A stretch of 64,000 nt of DNA from Lysobacter sp. MMG2 (GCF_016735495.2 NZ_JAERQY020000002.1:434001-498000); one strand, 5' to 3'. Positions 1 to 9,494 are shown, counted from the first letter of the stretch. The notes: generated from the sequence alone by a model not told the origin. Translations and numbers: made by a program.

Positions 1-1566
1 CACCACGAAATCCGCGCGCTTGCCGATGGCCAGGCTTCCCACCTGCGCTTCGGCGAAACCCGCGTACGCCGCATCGAGCGTGAAGCCGCGCAGCGCCTCG
101 AACGCCGTCAGCTTCTCTTGCGGAAACCAGCCGCCTGCGGGCAGCCCCTGTGCATCGGCGCGCGTGGCGGCGGCGTACAGGCCGAAGCGCGGATCGACCG
201 ACTCCACCGGGAAATCCGATCCCAGCGCCAGGCGCGCGCCGCTGTCGCGCAGCTGCCGCCACGCGTACGCGCCGATGATGCGCTGCGGGCCGACGCGGTC
301 CTGAGCCCACGGCATGTCGCTGGTCGCGTGCGTGGGCTGCATCGAGGCGATCACATGCAGTTGCGCCAGGCGCGGCAGGTCCTGCGGCGACAGCACTTGC
401 GCATGCTCGATACGCCAGCGGTGGTCGGTGGTCGCGGCCTCGCCGCGCAGCGCCTTCGCGTAAGCCTCCAGCACGACGTGGTTGCCGCGATCGCCGATCG
501 CATGCGTGGCGACCTGCACCTTGCAGCGCTTCGCCTTGGCGACGGCGACGGCGATCTGTTCCGGCGACATCACCATCAGGCCGAGGTTGCCGTGGTCGTC
601 GCTGTATTCCTTGAGCATCGCTGCGCCACGACTGCCGAGCGCACCATCCGCGTACAGCTTCACCGTGCGCATCTGCAATCGGCCGGAGGGATGCGTGTAC
701 AGGCCGTCGCGGCACAGCGATTCCAGTGCATCGCTGTTGCCGTCGGCCATCGCGGTGATGCGCAGCGGCATCGCGCCGCGGTCGGCCAGGCGCTGGTAGC
801 GCTTGAGCTCGGCCAGGCTCACGCCCGCGTCGTGCACGCCGGTGAGACCGTGTTCGACCGCCGACTGCATGCCCAGCGACAGCGCGCGTTCGGCGGTGGC
901 TTCGTCCATCGGCGGACGCGACTGGTCGACCAGCGCCATCGCGCCGTCGACGAAAATGCCCGTCGGCTGTTTGCGCGCATCGCGTTCGATGCGGCCGCCG
1001 TCGGGTTGCCAATCTCCGGACAGGTCGCGCTTCACGCCGCGCATCGCCGCCGTGTTGGCCCAGCCGGCGTGGCCGTCGATGCGCTCCAGCCATACGGGGC
1101 GATCGGGGAACGCGGCGTCCAGGTCGGCGGCCGTCGGGAAGGTCTTCTCCGGCCAGTCGTTCTGGTCCCAGCCGCGACCGATCAGCCATGCGCCCGCAGG
1201 CAGCTGCTTTTCGAACGCCTGCAGCCGCTGCAGCACTTCCTGCTTGCTGGCCGCATCGACGAGGTCCGCGCTGAGCATCGTCATGCCCAGGCCCGAGACG
1301 TGCGCATGCGCATCGATGAGGCCGGGGATGACGGTCGCCTGCCCGGCATCGATGCGCTGGGCCTTCGGGTAGCGCTTGAGCAGCGCGTCGGTGCTGCCGA
1401 GCGCGAGGATGCGGCCGGATTCGTCGAAGGCCATCGCCTGCACCTTCGGCTGCGCGGTCTCCATCGTGTGGATGCGCGCGGCGCTGAGCACCGTCACTTC
1501 CGCCGCGACGGCCGGCCCCGACATCGCGAGCAGCGTCGCCGCCATCACCCAAACCGGATTGCGCAT
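1..1566 (-). CDS. Secreted amidohydrolase family 3 (YtcJ-like), 3' end outside window
   Basis: Reading the minus strand from the ATG at 1566 gives 522 open codons that run off the left edge, so the C-terminus is missing. The N-terminus is a signal peptide (MRNPVWVMAATLLAMSG, ending near AVAAE), which suggests a periplasmic enzyme. About 80 residues in is the metal-binding motif VIPGLIDAHAHVSGLG (HxH), then GRGWDQNDW and RIDGHAGWAN, all typical of the YtcJ/amidohydrolase-3 branch of the metal-dependent hydrolase superfamily. These enzymes hydrolyse amide or related C-N bonds; the substrate cannot be read from sequence. It lies 97 bp beyond the efflux operon and may be a separate unit. Confidence 0.85.
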   Translation of the reverse strand, partial: MRNPVWVMAATLLAMSGPAVAAEVTVLSAARIHTMETAQPKVQAMAFDESGRILALGSTDALLKRYPKAQRIDAGQATVIPGLIDAHAHVSGLGMTMLSADLVDAASKQEVLQRLQAFEKQLPAGAWLIGRGWDQNDWPEKTFPTAADLDAAFPDRPVWLERIDGHAGWANTAAMRGVKRDLSGDWQPDGGRIERDARKQPTGIFVDGAMALVDQSRPPMDEATAERALSLGMQSAVEHGLTGVHDAGVSLAELKRYQRLADRGAMPLRITAMADGNSDALESLCRDGLYTHPSGRLQMRTVKLYADGALGSRGAAMLKEYSDDHGNLGLMVMSPEQIAVAVAKAKRCKVQVATHAIGDRGNHVVLEAYAKALRGEAATTDHRWRIEHAQVLSPQDLPRLAQLHVIASMQPTHATSDMPWAQDRVGPQRIIGAYAWRQLRDSGARLALGSDFPVESVDPRFGLYAAATRADAQGLPAGGWFPQEKLTAFEALRGFTLDAAYAGFAEAQVGSLAIGKRADFVV

Positions 1567-1662
1567 TTCCCCGTCCCCTGCTAGCGAAAGCCGGACTGTG
1601 CGCAAACGCGGGGCGGCAGGCAAGTGGCGGCGCGAGTCACGCCAGAAAGCGACAGGTCGCGC

Positions 1663-2781
1663 TCAGTCCAGCCGCTTGTGGAACCGCGCGATCGCCAGCG
1701 TCATCATCACCGCGATGAAGGCCAGCAGCGCGAGCACGTCCGGCCACAGTTCCTGCAGTCCGGCCCCGCGCAGCATGATGCCGCGCACCAGGCGCAGGAA
1801 ATGCGTCAGCGGCAGCAGCTCTGCCAGCCACTGCACGACCTTCGGCATGCCGGCGAAGGGGAACATGAAGCCCGACAGCAGGATCGACGGCAGGAACACG
1901 AAGAACGTCATTTGCATCGCCTGGAACTGCGATTGCGCCTTCGTCGAGATCAACAGCCCCAGCGCGAGGTTGGCCAGGATGAGCAGCACGCCGGCCAGGT
2001 AGATATCGAGCAGGCTGCCGCGGATGGGCACGTCGAACAGCCACACGCCCAGCACCAGGATTACGGTGGTCTGGATCAGGCCGATGCCCGCGTAAGGCAG
2101 CACCTTGCCGATCATCAGCTCGCTGCTGGTCAGGGGCGTGGCGATCAGCAGTTCCATGTTGCCGCGTTCGCGCTCGCGCACGATGGCAACGCCGGTGAAC
2201 AGCACCATCGTCATCGTCAGGATCACGCCGATCAGGCCCGGCACGATATTGATCGCCGAGACGCGCTGCGGGTTGTAGAAGGCGACGACGCTGATCTGGC
2301 CCGCGCCCACCTGCCCCGTGCCGCCGACGGCCCGCGAGGTGTTCACGATCGGCTGCGTCTGCAACGGCAGTTGCGCCAGCTGCACCGCCGCGCTCTGCAC
2401 GACGGTGTCGCTGCCGTCGACGAGGACCTGCACGGCTTCGCGGCCCTCGAAGCGACGGCGCTCGAAATCGTGCGGGATCACCACGCCCATGCTGATCTTG
2501 CCGCGACGCAGGTCCTCCATCAGTTCCTGCGGTGAGGTCGCGCTGACGGTGGGGTCGATGACGCCGGTGGCGACCATGTCCATCACCAGCGCGCGCGATG
2601 CGGCGGTGTTGGACTGGTCGACGATGCCCGTGGCCAGCCCGCGCAGGTTGAGGTTGATCGCGTAGCCGAACAGGACCAGCTGCATCACCGGAATGCCGAC
2701 GATCATCGCCAGCGTGATGCGGTCGCGGCGCATCTGCCGCAACTCCTTCATGACGATGGCGAACATGCGGCGCAGGTTCAT
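1663..2781 (-). CDS. ABC-2 type efflux permease (YbhS/YbhR-like)
   Basis: A 372-residue membrane protein with one N-terminal transmembrane helix, a long periplasmic region (about residues 45-170), and five C-terminal hydrophobic helices. This is the ABC2_membrane_3 layout of YbhR, YbhS and YhhJ. The ATG overlaps the stop of the ATPase gene by 4 nt (ATGA), so translation is coupled. With the HlyD-type lipoprotein and the ATPase it should form an exporter of drugs or amphiphiles. E. coli ybhGFSR has two permeases; only one is present here, so it probably works as a homodimer. Confidence 0.88.
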   Translation of the reverse strand: MNLRRMFAIVMKELRQMRRDRITLAMIVGIPVMQLVLFGYAINLNLRGLATGIVDQSNTAASRALVMDMVATGVIDPTVSATSPQELMEDLRRGKISMGVVIPHDFERRRFEGREAVQVLVDGSDTVVQSAAVQLAQLPLQTQPIVNTSRAVGGTGQVGAGQISVVAFYNPQRVSAINIVPGLIGVILTMTMVLFTGVAIVRERERGNMELLIATPLTSSELMIGKVLPYAGIGLIQTTVILVLGVWLFDVPIRGSLLDIYLAGVLLILANLALGLLISTKAQSQFQAMQMTFFVFLPSILLSGFMFPFAGMPKVVQWLAELLPLTHFLRLVRGIMLRGAGLQELWPDVLALLAFIAVMMTLAIARFHKRLD

Positions 2782-3737
2782 GCGGCCTTCTCTTTCGCTT
2801 CGTCGTCGCGTCCGCGCGTGGAAGAGACGAACACGTCCTCCAGGTTCGGATGCGACGGGGCGACCTCGGCGTCGAGTCCTGCGTCGGACAGGGCCTTGCG
2901 CACGCGCCCGGCCGCATCGCCATTGCTCTGGTTGAGCACGCGCAGCGTGTTGCCGATCTGCGCGACGCTGAGCACGCCCGGCACGTTCACCAGCAGCTGC
3001 TGCGCCCGGCGCGGCTGCTGCGCCAGCACTTCCAGCGTGCGGCCGGTAAGCGCCTGGGTGAGTTCGTCCGGCGTGCCATCCGCAACGAGGACGCCACGAT
3101 CGAGAATGGCGATGCGATGGCAGCGCTCGGCCTCGTCCATGTAATGCGTGGAAACCAGGATGGTGGTGCCGGCATCGGCCAGGTCGAAGAGCTTCTCCCA
3201 GAAGTCGCGGCGCGATTCGGGATCCACCGCGCTCGTCGGCTCGTCGAGGAAGAGCAGTTCGGGTTTCTGGATCACCGCGCCAGCAAGCGCCAGGCGCTGC
3301 TTCTGGCCACCGCTCATGGTGCCGGCCAGCTGCTTCTGCCGGTCGGCGAAGTGGTAGTGCTCGATCAGTTCGTCGATGCGTCTGGCGGCCTCGGCTCGCG
3401 GAACATCCTGCACGGCGGCGAGGAACTCCAGGTTCTCGCGCACCGTGAGGTCATCGAACAGCGAGAACTTCTGCGTCATGTAGCCGATGCGACGGCGCAG
3501 TTCCTCGGCCTGCTCGGGAATGCGCAACCCGAGCACTTCCACCTCGCCTTCCGTCGGCGTCAGCAGGCCGCAGAGCATGCGGATGGTGGTGGTCTTGCCC
3601 GAACCGTTGGGGCCGAGGAAGCCGTACACGTTCGCGCGCGGGACGCTCAGGTCCACGTGGTTGACCGCGACGAGTTGGCCGAAGCGCTTGGTGAGGCCGC
3701 GCGCCTGAATGGCGAGCTCGCCGGACGGGGCGTTCAC
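2778..3737 (-). CDS. ABC transporter ATP-binding protein (YbhF-like, single domain)
   Basis: A 319-residue ATPase with Walker A GPNGSGKT (about 42-49), signature MSGGQ (141-145) and Walker B LLFLDEP (161-167), followed by the DrrA-type C-terminal extension common in drug-export ATPases. The start is GTG at 3737 and overlaps the HlyD-family stop by 4 nt (GTGA). It energises the permease encoded next. Unlike E. coli YbhF, which is a tandem of two ATPase domains, this is a single domain. Confidence 0.92.
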   Translation of the reverse strand: MNAPSGELAIQARGLTKRFGQLVAVNHVDLSVPRANVYGFLGPNGSGKTTTIRMLCGLLTPTEGEVEVLGLRIPEQAEELRRRIGYMTQKFSLFDDLTVRENLEFLAAVQDVPRAEAARRIDELIEHYHFADRQKQLAGTMSGGQKQRLALAGAVIQKPELLFLDEPTSAVDPESRRDFWEKLFDLADAGTTILVSTHYMDEAERCHRIAILDRGVLVADGTPDELTQALTGRTLEVLAQQPRRAQQLLVNVPGVLSVAQIGNTLRVLNQSNGDAAGRVRKALSDAGLDAEVAPSHPNLEDVFVSSTRGRDDEAKEKAA

Positions 3738-4696
3738 TGCGCGAACTCCACGCGCACCGGCAGGCCGGCGGGCAGTTCTTCGTGCGCCTGCGTGATCTCC
3801 ACCTCGGCCAGGTAGCTCAAGCGCGCCGCGTCTTCGCCGATGAGCGCGTAGTACGGCGTGAAGCTGGGCTCGCTGCGGATCATGCGCACGCGGCCTTGCA
3901 GCGGGCCGTCGCGGCCATCGAGGAACACGCGTGCGGCCTGCCCGACCTTGACGTTGGCGCGGATCGGTTCGGGCACGTAGACGCGGGCGTAAGGGCGCTC
4001 GCCCACGAGCATCACCGCCAGCGGCGCGCCGACCGGGGCTTCGTCGCCCAGACGGTACGGCAGGCTGTCGACGACGCCTTCGCGCGGCGCGATCAGGTCG
4101 AGCTTGCTCAAGGTCACCGCCTGCGTGGCGGCCTGCGCCGTTGCGGCGGCGACGGCGGAACGGCCCTGCTGGATCTGTTCGATGCGCGTGCCGCGTTCCA
4201 GTTCTTCCAGCGCGGCCTGCGCGGCGTGCACCTGCGCCTGCGCGTTGCCGGCGGCGGCGCGGGCGCGGTCGACGTCGGAGGCGGCGACGAGTTCCTGGCG
4301 ACCAAGCGGTTGCAGGCGCGCGTAGTACGCGCGCGCATCGACGGCTTCGGCCTGCGCCGCGGCGAGGTTGGCACGTGCCTGTGCGATGTCCTCGCTGCGC
4401 GGACCGTGTTCGAGTTCCTGCAGCACTTCACCGGCCTGCTGCGCCTGCGCCTGCAAGGCCTGCAACTGCGATTGCGTGCGGGTGACTTCCAGTTGCAGCA
4501 GGCGCGTGCCGGCCTTGACGCGCTCGCCTTCGCGCACGTCGATGCGGACGATCTTTTCGGCCGCAGGCGCGGGCAGCGCGATCCGGTCCCATTCCAGCGT
4601 GCCCAGCGCCTGCTTCGTGTCGTCGCGGCACGCGGAGAGGGCGAGCGTCATCGCGAGCATCAGCAGCGCGTGCGTCGTCTTGCGGTTCGTGTTCAT
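3734..4696 (-). CDS. HlyD/YbhG-family periplasmic adaptor lipoprotein
   Basis: A 320-residue membrane-fusion protein. The lipoprotein signal ends in LALSAC (Cys near residue 23). Then come a biotinyl-lipoyl half (KIVRIDVREGERVKAGTRLLQLE), a long Gln/Ala-rich helical hairpin (about 70-190) and a second lipoyl half and beta barrel (LDLIAPREGVVDSLPYRLGDE). It bridges the inner-membrane ABC exporter to an outer-membrane channel, which is not encoded in this window. It lies 4 bp downstream of the TetR gene, second in the operon. Confidence 0.9.
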   Translation of the reverse strand: MNTNRKTTHALLMLAMTLALSACRDDTKQALGTLEWDRIALPAPAAEKIVRIDVREGERVKAGTRLLQLEVTRTQSQLQALQAQAQQAGEVLQELEHGPRSEDIAQARANLAAAQAEAVDARAYYARLQPLGRQELVAASDVDRARAAAGNAQAQVHAAQAALEELERGTRIEQIQQGRSAVAAATAQAATQAVTLSKLDLIAPREGVVDSLPYRLGDEAPVGAPLAVMLVGERPYARVYVPEPIRANVKVGQAARVFLDGRDGPLQGRVRMIRSEPSFTPYYALIGEDAARLSYLAEVEITQAHEELPAGLPVRVEFAQ

Positions 4697-4700
4697 GCGA

Positions 4701-5381
4701 TCAACTCACACCCAGTCCACGGTCCAGCAACGCCAGCGTGTGCCGGCGCAGCGCGTCGAAATCCAGATCGTCCGCCTGCAGCAGGCGGCGCCAGATCGGC
4801 GCACCGGCGGCGGGGAACAGCGTCAGTCCGACCAGCGACACCATCAGCAGGCGCGGGTCGAGGTCTTCATTGAGTTCGCCGCGCGCCTGCGCCTGGGCGA
4901 AGCGTGCGGCCATCATCCGTGGCAGCTGCGGGCCGATGCGGTCGAACAGCACGTCGCGCAGCGCGCCGCCTTCGCATAGCACCTCGCGCACCCACAGCGA
5001 CGGCAGCCACGGATGCGCCGCCACCACGCGCCCCACGCCCAGCACGAAAGCGGCCACAAGCGCGGCGACGTCGTCGCCCGCGGCCATGATCGGCTCGCGC
5101 AGTTGCTGGAAGGCCGGCAGCACGCGCTCGGAGATCACCGCCTCCTGCAGCTGCGCCTTGTCGCCGAAGTAGTAATGCAGCAGCGCCGGGGTGACGCCGG
5201 CCTCGACGGCGATGCCGCGCAGGGACGTCGCGGCGATGCCTTCGCGGACGAAGCAGGCAATGGCGGCATCGAGCAGGCGCTCGCGCAGGTCGGGGCCATC
5301 GGCGCCCGGACGCCCGGGAGAGCGCCGGCCGGCGCCGGCGGGACGGCCCTTGCGGGCCTTGGGGGAGGTCTCGGCGTTCAT
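4701..5381 (-). CDS. TetR/AcrR family repressor of the efflux operon (CecR-like)
   Basis: A 226-residue regulator. A basic Arg/Gly/Pro-rich tail of about 25 residues precedes the helix-turn-helix (LDAAIACFVREGIAATSLRG, then IAVEAGVTPALLHYYFGDK, about 36-75). The rest is a helical ligand-binding domain. It is the first gene of the operon tetR-hlyD-ATPase-permease, the arrangement of cecR-ybhGFSR in E. coli. An AT-rich palindrome just upstream of its start fits autoregulation. The inducer is unknown. Confidence 0.9.
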   Translation of the reverse strand: MNAETSPKARKGRPAGAGRRSPGRPGADGPDLRERLLDAAIACFVREGIAATSLRGIAVEAGVTPALLHYYFGDKAQLQEAVISERVLPAFQQLREPIMAAGDDVAALVAAFVLGVGRVVAAHPWLPSLWVREVLCEGGALRDVLFDRIGPQLPRMMAARFAQAQARGELNEDLDPRLLMVSLVGLTLFPAAGAPIWRRLLQADDLDFDALRRHTLALLDRGLGVS

Positions 5382-5390
5382 GAGGGCATA

Positions 5391-5410
5391 TTTAATTGTG
5401 TGATTAATTA
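5391..5410. promoter_or_regulatory. AT-rich palindrome upstream of tetR, candidate operator
   Basis: The 20 bases TTTAATTGTGTGATTAATTA form a near-palindrome (TAAT-N6-ATTA core) in otherwise GC-rich DNA, 10 bp upstream of the TetR start codon at 5381. Reading toward tetR it supplies AATTAAAT-like -10 material, so a repressor bound here would block the operon promoter. TetR-family repressors commonly bind such sites; binding here is inferred. Confidence 0.5.
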
Positions 5411-5515
5411 GATCGCAAGCCCGGCCCGACGAACGGTCATGACGTGTCGGTCATGGCATGCCGGCCCGGCCCGCCTGGTCTATGGTTGGAGCCGGTCCCC
5501 ATCGCCGCCTCCGCC

Positions 5516-5752
5516 ATGGTCCACTCCGCCGCACCCACCCTCCTCCACCGTTGCGCCCTGGGCCTGTGGTTCCTCGGATTGGGGGCGCTGGGTCTGGTGC
5601 GCTGGTGGATGCGCTACGCGCGCGACGCCCGCATCTGGTCCGACGCGGTGATGCACGTCTGGTTGTGGGGCTCGTTGCTGATCATGGTGATCGGCGCGCT
5701 GTGGATCGCGGGCGTGTTCGGCACGCAATGGCGCAAGCGCGACCCGCGCTGA
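5516..5752 (+). CDS. Small two-helix membrane protein of unknown function
   Basis: A 78-residue protein from the ATG at 5516 (MVHSAAPTLLH), with two hydrophobic stretches: ALGLWFLGLGALGLV (about 12-26) and VWLWGSLLIMVIGALWIAGVF (about 48-68). The tail is basic (WRKRDPR). The open frame extends to 5444, but the extra residues look non-coding. It sits 91 bp upstream of phoH and is divergent from tetR. I do not recognise a named family. Confidence 0.6.
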   Translation: MVHSAAPTLLHRCALGLWFLGLGALGLVRWWMRYARDARIWSDAVMHVWLWGSLLIMVIGALWIAGVFGTQWRKRDPR

Positions 5753-5843
5753 CGTCCCTTTGCGAAATGGCACCCACGGGCGCAAGCTTGTGTGCCCCCG
5801 GCGCGCACGGCGCGCATCCCCGCACACGGAAGACCGTCCGTCG

Positions 5844-6827
5844 ATGTCACGAACCACGTCCGAATTCGTCCTGGAGCCGGCCGAAACCGAGCGCCTGGCC
5901 AACCTCAGCGGTCCCTTCGACGGCCACCTGCGCATGATCGAACTGCGCCTGGGCGTGGAGATCGCCAACCGCGGCAACATCTTCCGCATCGTCGGCCCGC
6001 AGGACGCGGTGGGCAAGGCGGAAAGGCTGCTGCGCGACCTGTGGCGCGACGCGGCCGAAGAAACGCTCACCGAGCCTGCGATCCACCTGCGCCTGACCGA
6101 GATCGACGCCGACACCGTCGCCAACGACGACGTCGAGCCGCAGGAAGTCGCGATCCGCGTCAAGCGCGGCACCATCCGCGGGCGCGGTGCGAACCAGGCC
6201 AAGTACCTGCACGCCATCGCCACGCACGACATCAACTTCGGCATCGGCCCGGCGGGCACCGGCAAGACGTTCCTGGCCGTCGCCAGCGCCGTGGAGGCGC
6301 TGAACGAAGCGCGCGTGCAGCGCTTGATCCTGGTGCGTCCGGCGGTGGAAGCCGGCGAGAAGCTGGGCTTCCTTCCGGGCGACCTCACGCAGAAGGTCGA
6401 CCCCTACCTGCGCCCGCTCTACGACGCGCTGTACGAAATGCTGGGCGTGGAGAAGGTGGTCAAGCTGCTGGAGAAGAACGTCATCGAGATCGCGCCGCTG
6501 GCGTACATGCGCGGACGCACGCTTAACGACGCGTATGTGATCCTCGACGAAGCGCAGAACACCACGATCGAGCAGATGAAGATGTTCCTGACCCGCATCG
6601 GCTACGGCAGCACCGCCGTCGTCACCGGGGACCTGACCCAGATCGATCTCCCCAAGCACCAGAAGTCCGGCCTCAAGGACGCGCTGGACGTGCTGCGCAA
6701 CGTCAACGGCATCAGCTTCACCTTCTTCGAATCGCGCGACGTGGTGCGCCATCCGCTGGTGGCGCGCATCGTCAACGCCTATGACGCCCGCGACGCGCAG
6801 GACGCGGCCAGCGGCCCCTCCGCCTGA
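5844..6827 (+). CDS. ybeZ: PhoH family ATPase (YbeZ)
   Basis: A 327-residue P-loop ATPase starting at the ATG at 5844 ([12 protein letters not shown]); the in-frame upstream codons are unlikely to be used. A small KH-like N-terminal part precedes the PhoH domain with Walker A GPAGTGKT (135-142) and Walker [11 protein letters not shown] (231-240). Its gene is 11 bp upstream of ybeY, and ybeZ-ybeY-ybeX is a conserved gammaproteobacterial cluster. The product is thought to act with the YbeY ribonuclease in rRNA processing and ribosome quality control. Confidence 0.95.
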   Translation: MSRTTSEFVLEPAETERLANLSGPFDGHLRMIELRLGVEIANRGNIFRIVGPQDAVGKAERLLRDLWRDAAEETLTEPAIHLRLTEIDADTVANDDVEPQEVAIRVKRGTIRGRGANQAKYLHAIATHDINFGIGPAGTGKTFLAVASAVEALNEARVQRLILVRPAVEAGEKLGFLPGDLTQKVDPYLRPLYDALYEMLGVEKVVKLLEKNVIEIAPLAYMRGRTLNDAYVILDEAQNTTIEQMKMFLTRIGYGSTAVVTGDLTQIDLPKHQKSGLKDALDVLRNVNGISFTFFESRDVVRHPLVARIVNAYDARDAQDAASGPSA

Positions 6828-6838
6828 GCCTGGATGCC

Positions 6839-7318
6839 ATGACAAAGGGCCCGATCCGTCTCGACGTCGTCATCAACTATGCGGTCCCGCGCACGGGCGT
6901 GCCGGCGGCCGTGAGCTTCCGCCGCTGGGTGGCCGCTGCGCTGGAGAGCCGCATCCGCGAGGCCGATCTCGCCATCCGCATCGTCGGCACCAAGGAAGGC
7001 CGCGCGCTCAACCACCATTACCGTGGCAAGGATTACGCGACCAACGTGCTCAGCTTCCCCGCCGAGCTGCCCGAAGGCCTGCCCGAGGGCGTGAAGATGC
7101 CGCTGCTGGGCGACCTGGTGATCTGCGCGCCCGTCGTCGCACGCGAGGCGAAGGAGCAGAAGAAGGCGCTCGCCGCCCACTACGCCCACCTCACCGTTCA
7201 CGGCGTACTGCACCTGCTGGGGTGGGATCACGAGGACGAGAAGGAAGCGGTGTGCATGGAGCAGCTGGAGCGCGAGATCCTGGCCTCGCTGGGGATCGAG
7301 GATCCCTACGGGGACTGA
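6839..7318 (+). CDS. ybeY: Endoribonuclease YbeY
   Basis: A 159-residue metalloprotein with the UPF0054 zinc motif [11 protein letters not shown]; His 121, 125 and 131 are the ligands. YbeY is a single-strand endoribonuclease needed for 16S rRNA 3'-end maturation and 70S ribosome quality control. It lies between ybeZ and corC/ybeX, the usual order. Confidence 0.96.
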   Translation: MTKGPIRLDVVINYAVPRTGVPAAVSFRRWVAAALESRIREADLAIRIVGTKEGRALNHHYRGKDYATNVLSFPAELPEGLPEGVKMPLLGDLVICAPVVAREAKEQKKALAAHYAHLTVHGVLHLLGWDHEDEKEAVCMEQLEREILASLGIEDPYGD

Positions 7319-7420
7319 GTCGGCGCTCGCGGCCCTGTCCGGGCCCGCCAAGCGCCCGTCATTCATCCGCGCTAGACTGGGACCGACGTCCCTTCCCCCC
7401 GGGGCGCCTGACAGATCGCA

Positions 7421-8317
7421 ATGTCCGAGGACGACAGTAGTAGCTTCCATACGCCCGAGATCCAGGAAAGACGCTCAGACCGGCGTGGGCACGACAAGCC
7501 GCGCTCCTGGCTCGAACGCATAAGCTCGGCGCTTTCCGGCGAACCCACGAACCGTGAGGACCTGGTCGAACTCCTGCGCGATGCGCAGGCCGACGGTCTG
7601 ATCGCCGCCGACACGCTGCGGATGATGGAAGGCGCCATCGCGGTGTCCGACCTGACCGTGGGCGACGTGATGATCCCGCGCTCGCAGATGGTCTCGCTGC
7701 CGGCGGACGCCAAGTTCCTGGACCTGATGAAGCAGGTGGTCGAGTCCGGCCACTCGCGCTTCCCGGTGCACGGCGAGGACAAGGACGAGATCCTGGGCGT
7801 GCTGCTGGCCAAGGACCTGCTGCGCGGCGTGGTCGCCGACTACGGCCCCGGCAACATCCACGAGCTGCTGCGCCCGGCAGTGCTGATCCCCGAATCCAAG
7901 CGCCTGAACGTGCTGCTGCGCGAGTTCCGCCAGTCGCGCAATCACATGGCCATCGTCATCGACGAACACGGCGGCGTGGCCGGCCTGGTGACGATCGAAG
8001 ACGTGCTGGAGCAGATCGTCGGCGAGATCGACGACGAACACGACGACGCCGAAGACCCGAACGCGCTGATCGCCGCGCAGGCCGACGGCCAGTTCGTGGT
8101 CGATGCACTCACGCCGATTTCAGATTTCAACGAGCGCTTCGGTGCCGACTTCGATGACGACGAGTACGACACCATCGGCGGCCTGGTCACGGCCGCGATC
8201 GGCCACCTGCCCGAAGCCGGCGAGGAGCTCACGCTGGGCCGCTTCGTGTTCCGCGTCTCCGGCGCCGACGCGCGCCGCGTGCACGCCTTCCATGTCGGGG
8301 TGCTGGGTGACGCGTAA
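7421..8317 (+). CDS. corC: CorC/YbeX family protein, CBS and CorC_HlyC domains
   Basis: A 298-residue soluble protein. An acidic N-terminus is followed by a pair of CBS domains (about 70-190, including TVGDVMIPRSQMV and the second-repeat motif HGGVAGLVTIEDVLEQIVGEI) and a C-terminal transporter-associated CorC_HlyC domain (about 210-290). Family members are linked to magnesium/cobalt efflux and ribosome assembly. It is third in the ybeZ-ybeY-ybeX cluster. In many gammaproteobacteria lnt follows ybeX; here a DUF4105 gene overlaps its 3' end by 11 nt. Confidence 0.93.
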   Translation: MSEDDSSSFHTPEIQERRSDRRGHDKPRSWLERISSALSGEPTNREDLVELLRDAQADGLIAADTLRMMEGAIAVSDLTVGDVMIPRSQMVSLPADAKFLDLMKQVVESGHSRFPVHGEDKDEILGVLLAKDLLRGVVADYGPGNIHELLRPAVLIPESKRLNVLLREFRQSRNHMAIVIDEHGGVAGLVTIEDVLEQIVGEIDDEHDDAEDPNALIAAQADGQFVVDALTPISDFNERFGADFDDDEYDTIGGLVTAAIGHLPEAGEELTLGRFVFRVSGADARRVHAFHVGVLGDA

Positions 8318-9494
8318 GCACGGCGCGCCGCGTCGCCTGTTCGCGCTGATCGTCCTGCTGCTGGCGTTCCTCGCCGTTCCCGCGTTCGCCTCCACGCCGC
8401 GCATCGGCGTGGTCACGATGCAGCCGGGCGAGATCTTCTTCGAGCGCTTCGGCCACAACGCGATCGTCGTGGTCGATCCCGAGTCGGGCCAGGCGATCTC
8501 CTACAACTACGGCTTCTTCGATCCCAGCGAGCCGGACTTCGTCAGCCGCTTCGTCAAGGGCGACATGCGCTACCGCCTGATGGCCCTGCCCTTCGAGCAG
8601 GACCTGATGCAGTACCGCGAGGAAGGCCGCGGCGTCAGCGTGCAATGGCTGGACCTGGACGAAGCGCAGGCGCGCGCGCTGGCCGATGCGCTGGCCGAGA
8701 ACGCCAAGCCCGAGAACGCGTTCTACAAGTACGAATACTTCGACGACAACTGCTCCACGCGCGTGCGCGACATGCTCGACCGCGCGCTCGACGGCGGACT
8801 GCGCCGGCAGATCGAAGGCCGCTCGCACGGCTCCACCGCACGCAGCGAAGCGGTGCGCCTGGCCTCGCCGGCGTGGTGGATGTGGCTGGGTTTCGACGTC
8901 GGCCTGGGGCCGTCGTCCGACCAGCCGATGCCGGTATGGCGCGAGTCCTACGTGCCGATGCGCCTGGCCGCCGCGCTGCGCGAAGTGAAGAACACGCAAG
9001 GCCGGCCGCTGGTGCTCGAGGAACAGGAACTGCTCCCGCATCGCCTGCCGCCCGAACCGCAGGACGCCCCGGTGCGCTGGTGGCCGTGGGCGCTGGCCGG
9101 CATCGCGATCGGCATCGCACTGGCATGGCTCGGACGCGCGCGTCCGTGCGTCGCCGCCGCGGTCGCGCTGCCGTTCTGGACGCTGGCCGGCCTGCTTGGC
9201 GCGCTGATGCTGTTCCTCTGGCTCGGCACGCAGCACACCTACGGCTGGGCCAACGCCAACCTGCTGCTGCTCAGCCCGCTGTGCTGGCTGCTGCTGCCCG
9301 GTGGCTGGCGCGTGCTGCGCGGACGCGATCCCGGACGCTGGTTCCGCGGCGTGCTGGCCGTCGTCGCACTGGGCGCGGTCGCATCGCTGTTCGTGTACTG
9401 GCTGCCGGTGACCCCGCAACGCAACGTGCACTGGATCGCGCTGCTGCTGCCGATCCACCTGGGCCTGCTGCAGGCGTTCCGCGCGCGACGCTGA
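8307..9494 (+). CDS. DUF4105 domain membrane protein
   Basis: A 395-residue protein starting at GTG 8307 (VTRKHGAPRRLFALIVLLLAF), inside the last codons of corC, which implies coupled translation. A signal or anchor helix is followed by a large extracytoplasmic DUF4105 domain (VTMQPGEIFFERFGHNAIVV, YNYGFFDPSEPDF, DDNCSTRVRD) and then four or five C-terminal transmembrane helices (about 265-390). The conserved FGHNAI and NCSTR motifs recall NlpC/P60-like folds, but the function is unknown. Confidence 0.85.
   Translation: MTRKHGAPRRLFALIVLLLAFLAVPAFASTPRIGVVTMQPGEIFFERFGHNAIVVVDPESGQAISYNYGFFDPSEPDFVSRFVKGDMRYRLMALPFEQDLMQYREEGRGVSVQWLDLDEAQARALADALAENAKPENAFYKYEYFDDNCSTRVRDMLDRALDGGLRRQIEGRSHGSTARSEAVRLASPAWWMWLGFDVGLGPSSDQPMPVWRESYVPMRLAAALREVKNTQGRPLVLEEQELLPHRLPPEPQDAPVRWWPWALAGIAIGIALAWLGRARPCVAAAVALPFWTLAGLLGALMLFLWLGTQHTYGWANANLLLLSPLCWLLLPGGWRVLRGRDPGRWFRGVLAVVALGAVASLFVYWLPVTPQRNVHWIALLLPIHLGLLQAFRARR

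Noticed and set aside
118-2535. Long plus-strand open frames at 118-1584 and 1624-2535
   Set aside because: They are Arg/His/Gln-rich antisense shadows of the minus-strand amidohydrolase and ABC permease genes, with no signal, motif or ribosome site.
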